This document shows positions 25,842 through 35,641 of a DNA stretch of 45,118 nucleotides, piece after piece (within the stretch, counting starts at the first letter, position 1; every line of letters starts with the position of its first letter). Position numbers and translations under genes: made by a program. This stretch comes from Aestuariibacter sp. GS-14 (GTDB taxonomy: Bacteria > Pseudomonadota > Gammaproteobacteria > Enterobacterales > Alteromonadaceae). The notes under the pieces are model-generated. The model saw nothing but the letters and a program-made list of their open reading frames with translations. It was not told where the DNA came from and ran no database searches. Location: NCBI RefSeq assembly GCF_006494365.1, contig NZ_VHIP01000022.1:1-45118 (forward strand), written 5' to 3'.

Positions 25842-27080
25842 ATGACGCTGTTTACGCCACTTACACTGCCCAACGGCACCCTGTTACCCAATCGCATTGC
25901 TAAGGCGGCAATGGAAGAGAATTTAGCTTCATTCGACAATGCCCCGTCCCAGGCATTGTTCACCCTGTATGACACCTGGGCAAAAGGCGGCGCAGGACTG
26001 ATTATTTCAGGGAACGTAATGATTGAGCGCAGGGCCATGACCGGCCCAGGCGGTGTAGTGCTGGATAACCTATCTAATCTGAACCTGTTTAAACACTGGG
26101 CCCAAATTGCACAATCGAACGGTGCTCAGTGCTGGCTACAACTGAATCATCCGGGCAGGCAAATGCCAAAGGACATGGGGCAGACCACTTATGCCCCTTC
26201 AGCCGTTGCGCTGGATTTAGGCAAATTTTCCAACCGCTTCAGTGTTCCACAGGCCATGACCGACGCGCATATAGAAACGGTAATTCAACAGTTTGCTCAC
26301 TCTGCAAAACTAGCGGAAGACGCCGGATTCAGTGGTATACAGATCCACGCTGCACACGGTTATCTGCTGAGCCAGTTTTTGTCACCACTCACTAACAAAC
26401 GAACCGATCAGTGGGGTGGCAGTATCAGTAACCGTGCCCGGCTATTACTGCTCGTAATACAAGCGGTAAAAGCCGTTGTACGTGCCGGCTTTGCCGTTTC
26501 GGTAAAACTAAATTCGGCAGATTTTCAGCGCGGCGGCTTTTCCAGCGACGATGCAACCGCCGTAGTGCAGATGTTAAATACCGAGAGAATTGATTTACTA
26601 GAGCTTTCCGGTGGTAGTTATGAAGCCCCTGCCATGCAGGGAGAAGCGCGAGACGGAAGCACACTGGCCAGAGAAGCCTACTTCCTGGAATTTGCAAAAG
26701 CACTCCAACAACACGCCACTATGCCGGTAATGGTAACCGGAGGAATTCGGCGAAAAGCCGTTGCGGAACAGGTGTTATCCAGTGGCATTGATATGGTGGG
26801 TATTGCTACTGCACTGGCAATAGAGCCTGCCCTGGCGACTGTCTGGCAACAAAATGAAACTACCTCCCCTGCAATGCCTGTAATCCGCTGGAAATCCAAA
26901 CCAATGGCGTCACTGGCCACGATGGCAATGGTGAAATATCAGCTTTCCCGGCTGAGCAGAGGTAAGCCGAGCCAACAGAGGGTATCACCGATTTGGGCAC
27001 TGCTACTCCAACAATTCAATAATTGGCAGCGCACACGCCGTTATCGCCTGGCAATGCAAGACACGCAGAAGGGAAAATAA
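25842..27080 (+). CDS. NADH:flavin oxidoreductase / Old Yellow Enzyme family
   Basis: A 412-residue FMN-dependent TIM-barrel ene-reductase. Family motifs: LNHPGRQMP near the FMN/phenol site, IQIHAAHGYLLSQFLSPLTNKRTDQWGG with the substrate-binding HxxH, and NRARLLLLVIQAV. The C-terminal phosphate-binding end is MVTGGIRRKAVAEQ and DMVGIATALA. It resembles the single-domain 2,4-dienoyl-CoA-reductase-like group; there is no Fe-S or second flavin domain. The substrate is unknown; electrophilic enones are likely inducers, given the MerR promoter. It ends 3 bases from the convergent pgpA stop with no terminator between. Confidence 0.88.
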   Translation: MTLFTPLTLPNGTLLPNRIAKAAMEENLASFDNAPSQALFTLYDTWAKGGAGLIISGNVMIERRAMTGPGGVVLDNLSNLNLFKHWAQIAQSNGAQCWLQLNHPGRQMPKDMGQTTYAPSAVALDLGKFSNRFSVPQAMTDAHIETVIQQFAHSAKLAEDAGFSGIQIHAAHGYLLSQFLSPLTNKRTDQWGGSISNRARLLLLVIQAVKAVVRAGFAVSVKLNSADFQRGGFSSDDATAVVQMLNTERIDLLELSGGSYEAPAMQGEARDGSTLAREAYFLEFAKALQQHATMPVMVTGGIRRKAVAEQVLSSGIDMVGIATALAIEPALATVWQQNETTSPAMPVIRWKSKPMASLATMAMVKYQLSRLSRGKPSQQRVSPIWALLLQQFNNWQRTRRYRLAMQDTQKGK

Positions 27081-27083
27081 AGG

Positions 27084-27572
27084 TTATAATGTGCCAGTTA
27101 ACCACAACAATCCGTGCAGACAGGCACACGCCATCAGGCCTGCAATGATGTCGTCGAGCATGATGCCCAGTCCGCCACTCAGGTGTTTGTCGATGGGCCC
27201 GATTGGCCAGGGTTTCAGAATGTCAAATACTCGAAACAGCACAAACCCCACCAACAATGTGGAAACGGATAAAGGTACCCACATAAACGTTAGCAGAATA
27301 CCGGCCACTTCGTCCCAAACAATCGAACCATGATCGTGTACCTGCATATCTACTGCGGTTTTACCGCAAAGATAGATACCCGCCACACTGGCTAATACAG
27401 CAGCGATGAACAGCGCATAACCAGGCATGAATAAAAACGGGATCAACAGGGGCATGGCAGCCAGAGAGCCAAAGGTGCCAGGCATAAGCGGGATCAGGCC
27501 ACTGCCAAATCCAAGCGCCAGAAAATGGACCGGATTTTTAAGCGAAACGCGTTGCCGAAGCTGCTTATCCAT
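27084..27572 (-). CDS. pgpA: Phosphatidylglycerophosphatase A
   Basis: Removes phosphate from phosphatidylglycerophosphate to give phosphatidylglycerol at the inner membrane. The 162-residue protein has FGSGLIPLMPGTFGSLAA, VHDHGSIVWDEVAGI and GLGIMLDDIIAGL, the conserved acidic motifs of PgpA, and three to four hydrophobic helices. The frame is open further upstream to 27653 inside thiL; ATG 27572, which overlaps the thiL stop by 8 bases, gives the family length. The thiL-pgpA overlap matches the order in E. coli (nusB-thiL-pgpA). Confidence 0.94.
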   Translation of the reverse strand: MDKQLRQRVSLKNPVHFLALGFGSGLIPLMPGTFGSLAAMPLLIPFLFMPGYALFIAAVLASVAGIYLCGKTAVDMQVHDHGSIVWDEVAGILLTFMWVPLSVSTLLVGFVLFRVFDILKPWPIGPIDKHLSGGLGIMLDDIIAGLMACACLHGLLWLTGTL

Positions 27573-28539
27573 GATCGAACTGATGTTCGTAGCCGGCTTT
27601 TTCAGGCAGAGAATAACGCTCGTCGTATAAGCGTAAATCGAGCTGGCCGGCATGACCAGTGATTTGTCCTATACATGTGGCCTTTACGTTCGCATTGGCC
27701 AGCGACGTTTCCAAATTGCCACGCTGTTCTTCATTAACCGTGAATATCAGCTCGTAATCATCGCCTGCGGTAAGTGCATAGCGATAAGCGGCCTGAGCAC
27801 CGACGGATTCAAATAACGCAGGGGAAACAGGTAGTCTGTCAACATGAATGGTCGCCCCACAGTTTGAAGCCGTGAGGATATGTTTCAGATCAGAAACCAA
27901 CCCATCCGATACGTCTATACATGCATTGGCGGTGCGACGAAGGGCCGTACCGGCCATTACCCGTGGCGTGGGAAAATAATGGCGGTTAACCAAGTAGTCA
28001 CGGTGACGTGCAGGCACAGTTATGGTGTTTTGTAGGATATCGAGACCGGCTCCCGCGTCACCAAGGCACCCGGTAGCATAAATCCAGTCGCCGGGTTTAG
28101 CGCGGCTGCGTCGTAATTCATTGTTTGGTGGTATGAAGCCTTGTGCGGTGATCGTCATGGCCATTGGGCCTGCAACAGTATCACCGCCTATTAACTGCAC
28201 AGAATAGTACTCTGTTAGCTCGTAAAGTCCGCGGGCGAACTCTTCAAGCCAGGCTTCATCGCAATGTGGTAACGATAATGACAAGCTGATCCATGCAGGC
28301 TCAGCACCCATGGCAGCAAGATCACTCAGGTTCACCGCAACTGCTTTATAGGCAACCGAACGCGCTGGTGCATCTGTTAAAAAATGCACACCCGCAATGA
28401 GTGTATCGGTAGTAACAGCGAGATGCTGGTTTTCAGGTACTTTAGTTACGGCACAATCGTCGCCAATACCTACCAACACATCTTTGCGCGTGTGACCACC
28501 ATGCGCAAAGTACCGCTTTATGAGATCAAATTCTTTCAC
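27565..28539 (-). CDS. thiL: Thiamine-monophosphate kinase
   Basis: Phosphorylates thiamine monophosphate to the coenzyme thiamine diphosphate. The sequence begins EFDLIKRYF, with GIGDDCAV for the ATP/Mg site, TDTLIAGVHF, AVNLSDLAAMGA, LIGGDTVAGP, and ISVD/SDGL-type motifs (CIDVSDGLVSDL) later, all as in ThiL. At 324 residues it matches E. coli (325). It starts with GTG (28539). It lies 62 bases downstream of nusB in the riboflavin run and overlaps pgpA. Useful here because dxs and other ThDP enzymes depend on it. Confidence 0.95.
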   Translation of the reverse strand: MKEFDLIKRYFAHGGHTRKDVLVGIGDDCAVTKVPENQHLAVTTDTLIAGVHFLTDAPARSVAYKAVAVNLSDLAAMGAEPAWISLSLSLPHCDEAWLEEFARGLYELTEYYSVQLIGGDTVAGPMAMTITAQGFIPPNNELRRSRAKPGDWIYATGCLGDAGAGLDILQNTITVPARHRDYLVNRHYFPTPRVMAGTALRRTANACIDVSDGLVSDLKHILTASNCGATIHVDRLPVSPALFESVGAQAAYRYALTAGDDYELIFTVNEEQRGNLETSLANANVKATCIGQITGHAGQLDLRLYDERYSLPEKAGYEHQFDHG

Positions 28540-28601
28540 AATTGTCGATGCAATATCTTAAGTGAATCACGATCAAGCATGACTTAGCATGAAACTAACC
28601 G

Positions 28602-29024
28602 CTAGCCACGCTCGTGAGGACGCAAAGAGCGTACAGCCTTGTCGAGGGCGCCGTTAACAAATTTGTGGCTTTCTTCTGCACCGAACGCTTTGGCAAGCTC
28701 AATCGCTTCGTTTATAACAACTTTGTATGGGACATCAATCTGCTGAGTTAGTTCAAAGGTTGCCAAACGCAAAATGGCTTTTTCAATCGGGTCGAGTTCT
28801 TCGGGTAATCGGCCAAGATAGGGACGAATTTTTTCGTCCAGCTCAGCCGCATTTTTAACAACACCACGCAGTAATGTCTGAAAAAAGCTCATATCCACTT
28901 TTTTCATGTCATTACTGGTAGCGAGCGCAAGCTCAACCTGTTCTACAGCGTTGCCGCTCATTTGCCAGGAATAGACACCCTGGAGTGCCAGTTCACGGGC
29001 GCGACGGCGAGGAGATACTTTCAC
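28602..29024 (-). CDS. nusB: Transcription antitermination factor NusB
   Basis: A 140-residue all-helical RNA-binding protein that acts with NusE/S10 at boxA sites in rRNA leaders. Recognised from [21 protein letters not shown] at the start, [19 protein letters not shown] in the middle and [27 protein letters not shown] near the end. It starts with GTG (29024), supported by AGGGG a few bases upstream. It follows ribH with an 11-base gap, the usual ribH-nusB arrangement. Confidence 0.96.
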   Translation of the reverse strand: MKVSPRRRARELALQGVYSWQMSGNAVEQVELALATSNDMKKVDMSFFQTLLRGVVKNAAELDEKIRPYLGRLPEELDPIEKAILRLATFELTQQIDVPYKVVINEAIELAKAFGAEESHKFVNGALDKAVRSLRPHERG

Positions 29025-29035
29025 AAATCGCCCCT

Positions 29036-29512
29036 TTACGCTAAATCGTCAAGCGCTGACATGACATTGACCATTTCCAATGCGCCAAGTGCAGCCTCAG
29101 AACCCTTGTTACCCGCCTTGGTACCAGAACGTTCAATTGCTTGTTCAATAGAATCTGTGGTGATCACACCAAACGAAACCGGAATGCCGTACTCTAACGA
29201 CACCTGAGCCAGGCCCTTGTTACATTCGCCAGCAACGAAATCAAAATGTGGCGTACCACCGCGGATCACCGCACCAATGGCAATGATGGCATCAAATTTC
29301 TTGGATGCAGCCAGTTTTTTAGCGGCAACAGGTAATTCATAGGCACCCGGAACACGTACCAGGGTCACATCATCATCGCTGACTTCACCGTGACGCTCAA
29401 GCGTATCAAGCGCACCTTCCAGTAAGCTTTCTACAACAAAACTGTTAAAACGTGACACAACAATGGCAAATTTTTTACCGGTTGCGCGAATATTACCTTC
29501 GATTACCTGCAT
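29036..29512 (-). CDS. ribH: 6,7-dimethyl-8-ribityllumazine synthase
   Basis: Penultimate step of riboflavin synthesis: joins the ribityl pyrimidine with dihydroxybutanone phosphate. Motifs: [19 protein letters not shown] at the start, [28 protein letters not shown] (catalytic His) and [15 protein letters not shown] at the end. ATG 29512 gives 158 residues, the family length; the frame is open back to 29581, but those 23 residues have no counterpart. Located between ribBX and nusB. Confidence 0.95.
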   Translation of the reverse strand: MQVIEGNIRATGKKFAIVVSRFNSFVVESLLEGALDTLERHGEVSDDDVTLVRVPGAYELPVAAKKLAASKKFDAIIAIGAVIRGGTPHFDFVAGECNKGLAQVSLEYGIPVSFGVITTDSIEQAIERSGTKAGNKGSEAALGALEMVNVMSALDDLA

Positions 29513-29584
29513 AGCCCCAATCCCGTAAGAATCCCGTAAGAAAAACGGCGCGAAGTATACCACAACAGCGCCAAAACCCAATCG

Positions 29585-30685
29585 TTAGTCGTGAATATAC
29601 TCAACAACTTCCAATCCAAAGCCAGACAACGCGTGATATTTGATTGGCTTGCTCAGCAAACGCATTTTCTGCACACCCATAGCGGCTAGAATTTGACTGC
29701 CGACACCCACGGTACGCGAAGAACCCTGCCAGTTTTTACCCACCGGCTGTTCACCGCGATCTTCTGCTGCAAAACGTTTGAGCTGTGCCTCCAGATCTTC
29801 TTCTTTACCGAGCAAAACCAGGATACCGCCTTCATCAGCAATTTGCTTCATGGCGTCCGGCAGCGCCATAGAGCGTGAAATGCCACGCTTTGAACCCAGA
29901 AGATCGCTTAGCGTATTATGCAAATGCACACGCACCAGAGTTGGTGTGTCGGCTGACACATCGCCTTTTTTCAACGCGAAGTGCAATTGATTGTCGATGA
30001 CATCTTTAAAGGTGTGTAATTCAAACTCACCAAATTGGGTAGGCAGCTTACAGGTAGCGACTTTCTCGATCGTCGTTTCGTTTAAGTTACGATACTCAAT
30101 TAAATCGGCAATGGTGCCAATTTTTAAGCCATGCTCCTCGGCAAATTTTTCCAGCTGTGGACGGCGCGCCATGCTGCCATCGTCATTCAGGATCTCAACG
30201 ATCACCGCAGCAGGTTCACAGCCAGCGAGTCTGGCCAGGTCAACGCCCGCTTCGGTATGACCGGCGCGATTAAGTACTCCGCCTTCTTTAGCAATAAGTG
30301 GAAAGATGTGTCCGGGTTGCACAATGTCAGTAGCCTGCGCATTTTTAGCAACAGCCGCCAGAATAGTTGTCGCGCGATCCGCAGCTGAGATCCCGGTGGT
30401 GACACCTTCTGCCGCTTCAATAGATACGGTGAAATTGGTAGAAAACTGCGCTTCGTTTTTATCTACCATAAGCGGTAATTTTAACCGCTTGCAGCGCTCT
30501 GCTGTCATGGGTAAACACACAAGACCACGAGCGTGCTTAACCATAAAGTTAATGGCCGCCGGTGTAACGTGCTCTGCCGCCATGATTAAATCGCCTTCAT
30601 TTTCGCGATCTTCGTCATCCATCAGGATAACCATCTTGCCTTGTTTAATATCTTCAAGGATTTCTGCAGTGGTATTGAGTGCCAT
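29585..30685 (-). CDS. ribBX: 3,4-dihydroxy-2-butanone 4-phosphate synthase with degenerate GTP cyclohydrolase II domain (RibBX type)
   Basis: The N-terminal ~200 residues are a full RibB: the acidic loop [10 protein letters not shown] (23-32), [14 protein letters not shown], and [16 protein letters not shown]. The C-terminal ~160 residues have the outline of RibA (ending [15 protein letters not shown]) but lack its zinc-binding cysteines: where RibA has the ...GSLRCDCG loop, this protein reads [14 protein letters not shown]. It should therefore supply dihydroxybutanone phosphate only. This matches the RibBX variant described in Shewanella and other proteobacteria. A functional RibA must be encoded elsewhere. 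Confidence 0.9.
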   Translation of the reverse strand: MALNTTAEILEDIKQGKMVILMDDEDRENEGDLIMAAEHVTPAAINFMVKHARGLVCLPMTAERCKRLKLPLMVDKNEAQFSTNFTVSIEAAEGVTTGISAADRATTILAAVAKNAQATDIVQPGHIFPLIAKEGGVLNRAGHTEAGVDLARLAGCEPAAVIVEILNDDGSMARRPQLEKFAEEHGLKIGTIADLIEYRNLNETTIEKVATCKLPTQFGEFELHTFKDVIDNQLHFALKKGDVSADTPTLVRVHLHNTLSDLLGSKRGISRSMALPDAMKQIADEGGILVLLGKEEDLEAQLKRFAAEDRGEQPVGKNWQGSSRTVGVGSQILAAMGVQKMRLLSKPIKYHALSGFGLEVVEYIHD

Positions 30686-30705
30686 AATCGTTCTTTTGTG
30701 TAGGG

Positions 30706-31371
30706 TTATCTTTTTAAATAGCCGTGTTCAGCCAGAAATGCCAGGCTGATATCGGATTGTTGTTGGGGTTCAGCGGCTTTGTCACCCAGCATGAGTCGCT
30801 CCAGGTAGCGGGCAATAACATCCACTTCCAGATTTACGCGGGTGCCGACCTGATAATGACGCATCACTGTTTCCTGTAAGGTGTGTGGAATGATCCACAG
30901 CATAAACTCACTGCCATTCACCTTGTTTACCGTCAGGCTGACGCCATCAACAGTAATGCTGCCTTTATGGGCAATGTACTTTGCCAGTTCGTCCGGGGCT
31001 TTCACCCAAAACTCAATGTAATCGCTGTGAGCAATGACTTTTGTAATCGAACCAACGCCATCTACATGACCAGACACAATGTGTCCGCCAAATCGGCTAT
31101 TGGCCTGCATGGCTTTTTCAAGATTGACCTGCATACCAGGCTTATACTGAGCAAAACCGGTCAGGCGTATGGTTTCGGCAGACACATCAGCACTGTAGTG
31201 ATGCGAGCTGTAATCAACTACGGTTAAGCACACACCATTAGTGGCGATACTGTCGCCTAATGCAACATCTGACATATCCAGTTTGCCTGAATTTACCTTC
31301 AGGCGGATCGCATCGCCCTTATCGACCATGGATTCAATTGTGCCAAGCGCTTCAATGATGCCTGTAAACAT
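30706..31371 (-). CDS. ribE: Riboflavin synthase, alpha chain
   Basis: Converts two 6,7-dimethyl-8-ribityllumazine molecules to riboflavin and the pyrimidine precursor. It has two similar barrels: [14 protein letters not shown] starts the first (1-97), and [15 protein letters not shown] begins the second. The motifs [13 protein letters not shown] and [13 protein letters not shown] correspond to each other in the two halves. At 221 residues it has the family length (E. coli 213). Lies 20 bases after ribBX's upstream end and 4 bases after ribD. Confidence 0.95.
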   Translation of the reverse strand: MFTGIIEALGTIESMVDKGDAIRLKVNSGKLDMSDVALGDSIATNGVCLTVVDYSSHHYSADVSAETIRLTGFAQYKPGMQVNLEKAMQANSRFGGHIVSGHVDGVGSITKVIAHSDYIEFWVKAPDELAKYIAHKGSITVDGVSLTVNKVNGSEFMLWIIPHTLQETVMRHYQVGTRVNLEVDVIARYLERLMLGDKAAEPQQQSDISLAFLAEHGYLKR

Positions 31372-31375
31372 CTCG

Positions 31376-32524
31376 TTATCCTGCAGCAGTGTGGGTATCG
31401 GGTTTGATCACCTGATACGTCATTCGAATGTCTTCAGCTATATGTCTGAGATCGGTCAATTTCAAGTGGGGAGCCTGATTAATCTTCTGATACAGCGGCA
31501 GTGTCAGCATCGACATCCCCTTATCGCCCAGCACCTTAGGTGCCTGGTAGACAATCAGTTCATCTATCAGATTGTCAGCCAATAATGCCCCTGCCAGTCC
31601 CGCCCCGGCTTCCACCCAGATGTCATTCAGGCCACGCCGTCCCAACTCTTCGATTAACCAGGTTAACGAGACTTTCTGAGAAGCTGTATCCATTTGTGCC
31701 GGGATAACAGTTACCGCATTGGCAAACACGTACTTAGATGTGCCATTTATCACCAGTAATACCGGGGATCCGTCGTTGAACATAGCCAAATCGGGCGTTA
31801 GCTGTTGTTCCGTGTCAATCACTACTCGCAGTGGTTGACGGCATTGTGTTAACGGATAATCACTCAATTCAGCCTGTGCGGGTCTGACTAATAAACTGGG
31901 ATTGTCGGCCTTTACGGTGCCGCTGCCTGTGAGTACCGCGCAGCTTTGCGCCCGGAAGCGCTGCACATCTTTACGAGCAGCCGGCCCAGTGATCCATTGA
32001 CTGACACCATTGGCCAGCGCAATTTTACCGTCTAGACTACAGGCAAGTTTGGCGCGCATCCAGGGCATACCAGTAGTCATGCGTTTAATAAAGCCGGGAT
32101 TCAGTGCTTCGGCTTCACTGGTCAGCACCCCTTGGGTTACGACAATGCCTGCGTCCTGTAATCGCTTAATTCCCCGGCCGCTTACCAGCGGGTTAGGGTC
32201 GGTCATTGCCACGACCACCCGACCAACGTTTGCCTTAACTAAGGCGTCCGCACAGGGTGGCGTTCTGCCTGTATGGCTACAAGGCTCAAGGGTAACATAG
32301 GCAGTCGCACCGCGAGCTTGTTCACCGGCATCGCGAAGTGCGTGCACCTCGGCGTGGGGGGTACCCGCCTGCAGATGCGCCCCTGCACCAACTAATACGT
32401 TGTTTTTAACGATGACACAACCAACACGGGGATTGGGCGATGTAGTATACATACCTCGACGAGCCTGCTGAATAGCATGCGCCATCCAGTATTCATCGCT
32501 GTATTGAACAATTGGATTGGACAT
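31376..32524 (-). CDS. ribD: Bifunctional diaminohydroxyphosphoribosylaminopyrimidine deaminase / 5-amino-6-(5-phosphoribosylamino)uracil reductase
   Basis: Second and third steps of riboflavin synthesis. The N-terminal deaminase domain (about 1-145) has the zinc site H57-A-E59 with C82 and C91 (EPCSHTGRTPPC). The C-terminal NADPH-dependent reductase (about 150-370) has the ASLDGKIAL-type start (LACSLDGKIALANG), the phosphate site and GAGLAGALL. At 382 residues it is full length. It directly follows nrdR by 5 bases, the order common in gammaproteobacteria. Confidence 0.95.
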   Translation of the reverse strand: MSNPIVQYSDEYWMAHAIQQARRGMYTTSPNPRVGCVIVKNNVLVGAGAHLQAGTPHAEVHALRDAGEQARGATAYVTLEPCSHTGRTPPCADALVKANVGRVVVAMTDPNPLVSGRGIKRLQDAGIVVTQGVLTSEAEALNPGFIKRMTTGMPWMRAKLACSLDGKIALANGVSQWITGPAARKDVQRFRAQSCAVLTGSGTVKADNPSLLVRPAQAELSDYPLTQCRQPLRVVIDTEQQLTPDLAMFNDGSPVLLVINGTSKYVFANAVTVIPAQMDTASQKVSLTWLIEELGRRGLNDIWVEAGAGLAGALLADNLIDELIVYQAPKVLGDKGMSMLTLPLYQKINQAPHLKLTDLRHIAEDIRMTYQVIKPDTHTAAG

Positions 32525-32529
32525 GGGAG

Positions 32530-32979
32530 TTAATTCCCCAGTCTGGCTATCTCTTCACCAAACTCTTTAATGTCTTCGAAGGAACGGTAAACCGAAGCAA
32601 ATCGTACGTACGCCACTTTATCGAGTTCTTTAAGCGCATCCATGATCAGGTTGCCTAACAGTTCACTTTCCACTTCCCGTTCACCGGTTGCCCGTAATGT
32701 GGACTTCAGTTTTAAGATGCACTGTTCAACCTTTTCGGTACTTACCGGACGTTTTTCTAACGCGCGTTGTAAACCGGCGCGAAGTTTGTCTTCGTTAAAC
32801 GGTTCACGTGTACCATCGCGTTTTATTACCCGTGGCATCACCAATTCGGCGCTTTCAAAGGTAGTAAACCGCTCGTGACACTCTGCACATTCCCGGCGAC
32901 GGCGCACCTGATGTCCCTCAGAGACTAAACGCGAGTCAATGACTTTGGTTTCTTCTGCAGAACAAAAAGGACAGTGCAT
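32530..32979 (-). CDS. nrdR: Transcriptional repressor NrdR
   Basis: Repressor of ribonucleotide reductase genes that senses ATP/dATP. The N-terminal zinc ribbon has C3, C6, C31 and C34 (MHCPFC ... CAEC), followed by [19 protein letters not shown] and the ATP-cone domain (about 49-139). At 149 residues it equals E. coli NrdR. It has its usual position upstream of ribD and downstream of glyA. The 56-base gap after glyA has a small GGCTGG/CCAGCC inverted repeat without a T run, so the genes are probably read through. Confidence 0.96.
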   Translation of the reverse strand: MHCPFCSAEETKVIDSRLVSEGHQVRRRRECAECHERFTTFESAELVMPRVIKRDGTREPFNEDKLRAGLQRALEKRPVSTEKVEQCILKLKSTLRATGEREVESELLGNLIMDALKELDKVAYVRFASVYRSFEDIKEFGEEIARLGN

Positions 32980-33035
32980 AGCGAGCTCCCGGGTAAACGT
33001 GGCTGGCAGTATACACCACCAGCCGGTCTTTCAGT

Positions 33036-34295
33036 TTATTTCGCGTATACAGGGAAGCGTGAGCACAGCTCAACAACTTCACTTTGCACGCGCTCAACAA
33101 CACTTTCGTCGCCCATGTTGTCGAGGATGTCACAAATCCAGTTAGCAACCTGTTTGGCTTCGTCTACCTTGAAGCCACGACGGGTAATAGCCGGAGTACC
33201 AATACGCAGACCACTGGTAACAAACGGAGAACGCGGATCTTTTGGAACCGAGTTTTTGTTAACGGTAATGTTAGCGCGGCCAAGGGCTGCGTCTGCATCT
33301 TTACCTGTGATGTCTTTGTCGATCAAATCTAACAGGAACAAGTGGTTGTCAGTACCGTTAGACACGATCTTATAACCGCGTTCCTGCATTACCGACACCA
33401 TGGCTTTCGCGTTGGTCAGTACTTGTTGCTGATATTCTTTAAACGCTGGCTCCAACGCTTCTTTAAATGCAACCGCTTTAGCAGCAATTACGTGGCACAG
33501 AGGACCACCCTGGTTGCCTGGGAATACCGAGCTGTTGAATTTTTTGTACAGGGTTTCGTCACCACACGCAGACAAAATCAAACCGCCACGAGGACCGGCC
33601 AGGGTTTTGTGTGTTGTAGTAGTAACAACGTGCGCGTGAGGCAGTGGGTTAGGATAGATACCTGCTGCAATTAAACCTGCAACGTGGGCCATATCGACCA
33701 TCAGGTAAGCGCCCACTTTATCAGCGATTGCACGGAAACGCTGCCAGTCAACAATGCCTGAATACGCAGAGAAACCCGCAATAATCATTTTTGGCTTGTG
33801 TTCATCGGCTAACGCTTCAACCTGCTCATAGTCAATTTCGCCAGTTTCTTCATTCAAACCGTACTGCACTGCGTTGTAAGTTTTGCCTGAAAAGTTAACG
33901 TGTGCACCATGCGTAAGGTGACCACCTTCAGACAGGCTCATACCCAACACAGTATCACCTGCGTTCAGCAGTGCCATAAATACGGCAGAGTTGGCCTGTG
34001 AGCCAGAGTGAGGCTGCACGTTGGCGTAATCAGCACCGAACAGTTGCTTAGCGCGCTCAATAGCTAAATCTTCAACAACATCTACATACTCACAGCCGCC
34101 GTAGTAACGCTTACCAGGGTAACCTTCAGCGTACTTGTTGGTCAGTTGAGAGCCTTGGGCTTCCATTACTCGTGGGCTACAGTAGTTTTCAGAGGCAATT
34201 AGCTCGATATGGTGTTCCTGGCGTTGATTTTCTTTATCAATCGCGGCAGCTAATTCTGGATCAAAGTCGGCAATGGTCATTTCGCGAGGTAACAT
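33036..34295 (-). CDS. glyA: Serine hydroxymethyltransferase
   Basis: PLP enzyme interconverting serine and glycine with tetrahydrofolate, the main one-carbon source. Motifs: [54 protein letters not shown] and the PLP-lysine loop [14 protein letters not shown]. At 419 residues it is near the E. coli length (417), and [15 protein letters not shown] aligns with its N-terminus, supporting the ATG at 34295, with GGAG upstream. It probably leads the long minus-strand run. Confidence 0.97.
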   Translation of the reverse strand: MLPREMTIADFDPELAAAIDKENQRQEHHIELIASENYCSPRVMEAQGSQLTNKYAEGYPGKRYYGGCEYVDVVEDLAIERAKQLFGADYANVQPHSGSQANSAVFMALLNAGDTVLGMSLSEGGHLTHGAHVNFSGKTYNAVQYGLNEETGEIDYEQVEALADEHKPKMIIAGFSAYSGIVDWQRFRAIADKVGAYLMVDMAHVAGLIAAGIYPNPLPHAHVVTTTTHKTLAGPRGGLILSACGDETLYKKFNSSVFPGNQGGPLCHVIAAKAVAFKEALEPAFKEYQQQVLTNAKAMVSVMQERGYKIVSNGTDNHLFLLDLIDKDITGKDADAALGRANITVNKNSVPKDPRSPFVTSGLRIGTPAITRRGFKVDEAKQVANWICDILDNMGDESVVERVQSEVVELCSRFPVYAK

Positions 34296-34365
34296 GGAGG
34301 CTCCTTACTGCGTAATTTGGTCGCATATCATTCAGAAGGGCATATTCTAGTCATTTTCCGACCTA

Positions 34366-34393
34366 TGTATACTGCTTTGTGGCCGAATTACAA
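34366..34393 (-). promoter_or_regulatory. Candidate sigma-70 promoter of glyA
   Basis: Minus strand: TTGTAA (34393-34388), 16-bp spacer, TATACA (34371-34366), about 70 bases before the ATG. No PurR or MetR box was recognised nearby. Confidence 0.5.
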
Positions 34394-34413
34394 CAAAACC
34401 TTCTGTTCACTGA

Positions 34414-34431
34414 GGCTGACAGTTGTCAGCC
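34414..34431. other. Perfect inverted repeat between lpxD and glyA
   Basis: GGCTGAC (34414-34420) and GTCAGCC (34425-34431) pair around AGTT. It lies 5 bases past the lpxD stop codon and upstream of the glyA promoter. No T run follows on the minus strand, so it may be a 3'-end hairpin or an operator. Confidence 0.4.
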
Positions 34432-34436
34432 CGGGA

Positions 34437-35462
34437 TTATTTCTGTTTTTCCAATTGCTTTACGCGATCAAACAACTGGTCGAGCTGTCGTGCGCGCACT
34501 GCGTTTTTACGCCATTCGCGATTAGTCATAGCGGGTTGTCCGGATGAATACACACCGGGTTCATTAATATCGCTGGTTACCATGGTGAAGCCGGTAATTT
34601 GCACCTTATCGCAAATGGTTAAGTGCCCGTTAACGCCACAGTGGCCGGCAATGATCACGTACTTGCCAATGTGCGTACTACCTGCAATCCCCGTTGAACC
34701 ACATATGCAGCTGTGATCGCCAATTACGCAGTTGTGGCCAACTTGCACCTGGTTATCAATGATCACGTTTTTACCAATGATGGTATCGTCCAACGCGCCG
34801 CGATCTATGGTAGTGGATGCGCCAATCTGGCTGTCATCACCGATTACCACCGACCCCGTTTGTGGAATCGGCAGCCATGTGCCGGCATCGTTGGCATATC
34901 CAAAACCATCGGCGCCAATCACCGTTTGGCTATGCACGCGCACGCGCTTGCCAATTCGCACGCTGTGATAAACGGTCACGTTCGGGTGAATAACACTACC
35001 CGCACCAATTTTAGCGTTCTTACTGATGACAGTGTTTGCGCCAATCACTACGTTATCGCCTAATTCAACGCCATCTTCGATAACGCAATGCGGGCCCAGT
35101 GCTACGTTAGAGCCTAAAATCGCGCTCTTTGCCACGACTGCAGTGGCATGTTGTCCTACTGCAACACCTGGTGTGGTATCGAAAATTTGCGCAATGCGAG
35201 CAAATGCTGCATGCGGATTTTTATGTACCAGTGCAGGCAGAGGGCAATCTGCGGCATCATTCGCATGTAAAATCACTGCCCCGGCCTGTGAATGTTGAAG
35301 CTGCGGGCGGTATTTACTGTTGGTTAAAAATGAAATCTGCGTACCAGTGGCACTGCTCAGTGTACTTACGCCACTTAGCGAAATCTCGCCATTTCCCTGT
35401 ACATCTCCTCCCACCTGCTCGGCCAGTTCGGCGAGCGTAAACACCTTGGGCTGTTGTTGCAT
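34437..35462 (-). CDS. lpxD: UDP-3-O-(3-hydroxyacyl)glucosamine N-acyltransferase (LpxD), outside the usual bam/lpx cluster
   Basis: Third step of lipid A synthesis: adds the N-linked hydroxyacyl chain. An N-terminal uridine-binding domain (ISLSGVSTLSSATGTQISFLTN) precedes a long left-handed beta-helix of hexapeptide repeats (VVIGANTVI, IGAGSVIHPNV and so on). The motifs GADGFGYAND, TTIDRGALDDTIIG and the catalytic-His region QVQVGHN are intact. ATG 35462 has AGGAAAGGA upstream and gives 341 residues (E. coli 341). The gene stands alone between glyA and ettA, without bamA, skp, fabZ or lpxA. It may be the only lpxD, relocated, or a second copy. Confidence 0.9.
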   Translation of the reverse strand: MQQQPKVFTLAELAEQVGGDVQGNGEISLSGVSTLSSATGTQISFLTNSKYRPQLQHSQAGAVILHANDAADCPLPALVHKNPHAAFARIAQIFDTTPGVAVGQHATAVVAKSAILGSNVALGPHCVIEDGVELGDNVVIGANTVISKNAKIGAGSVIHPNVTVYHSVRIGKRVRVHSQTVIGADGFGYANDAGTWLPIPQTGSVVIGDDSQIGASTTIDRGALDDTIIGKNVIIDNQVQVGHNCVIGDHSCICGSTGIAGSTHIGKYVIIAGHCGVNGHLTICDKVQITGFTMVTSDINEPGVYSSGQPAMTNREWRKNAVRARQLDQLFDRVKQLEKQK

Positions 35463-35641
35463 TGAATTTCCTTTCCTGTTCAGGCTGACTCTTTTGCGCG
35501 TAGTGTACAAAAAAATTGGCCTGATGGCTGCGTTGAGCTACAAAAAAATGCACCTGGTTGGGCGTTTTCCTGCTGTCTTGCGCTACCAACTGCGAGGGTC
35601 TTTGATTACAATAGTGCCTTTCTGTTGAGTTAGGACATCGC

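Noticed and set aside
30686-30705. FMN riboswitch before ribBX
   Set aside because: The gap before ribBX is only 20 bases, and no conserved RFN segments were seen upstream of ribE, ribBX or ribH.
32980-33035. Terminator between glyA and nrdR
   Set aside because: A GGCTGG/CCAGCC inverted repeat exists, but the stem is 6 bp with a 12-base loop and no T run.
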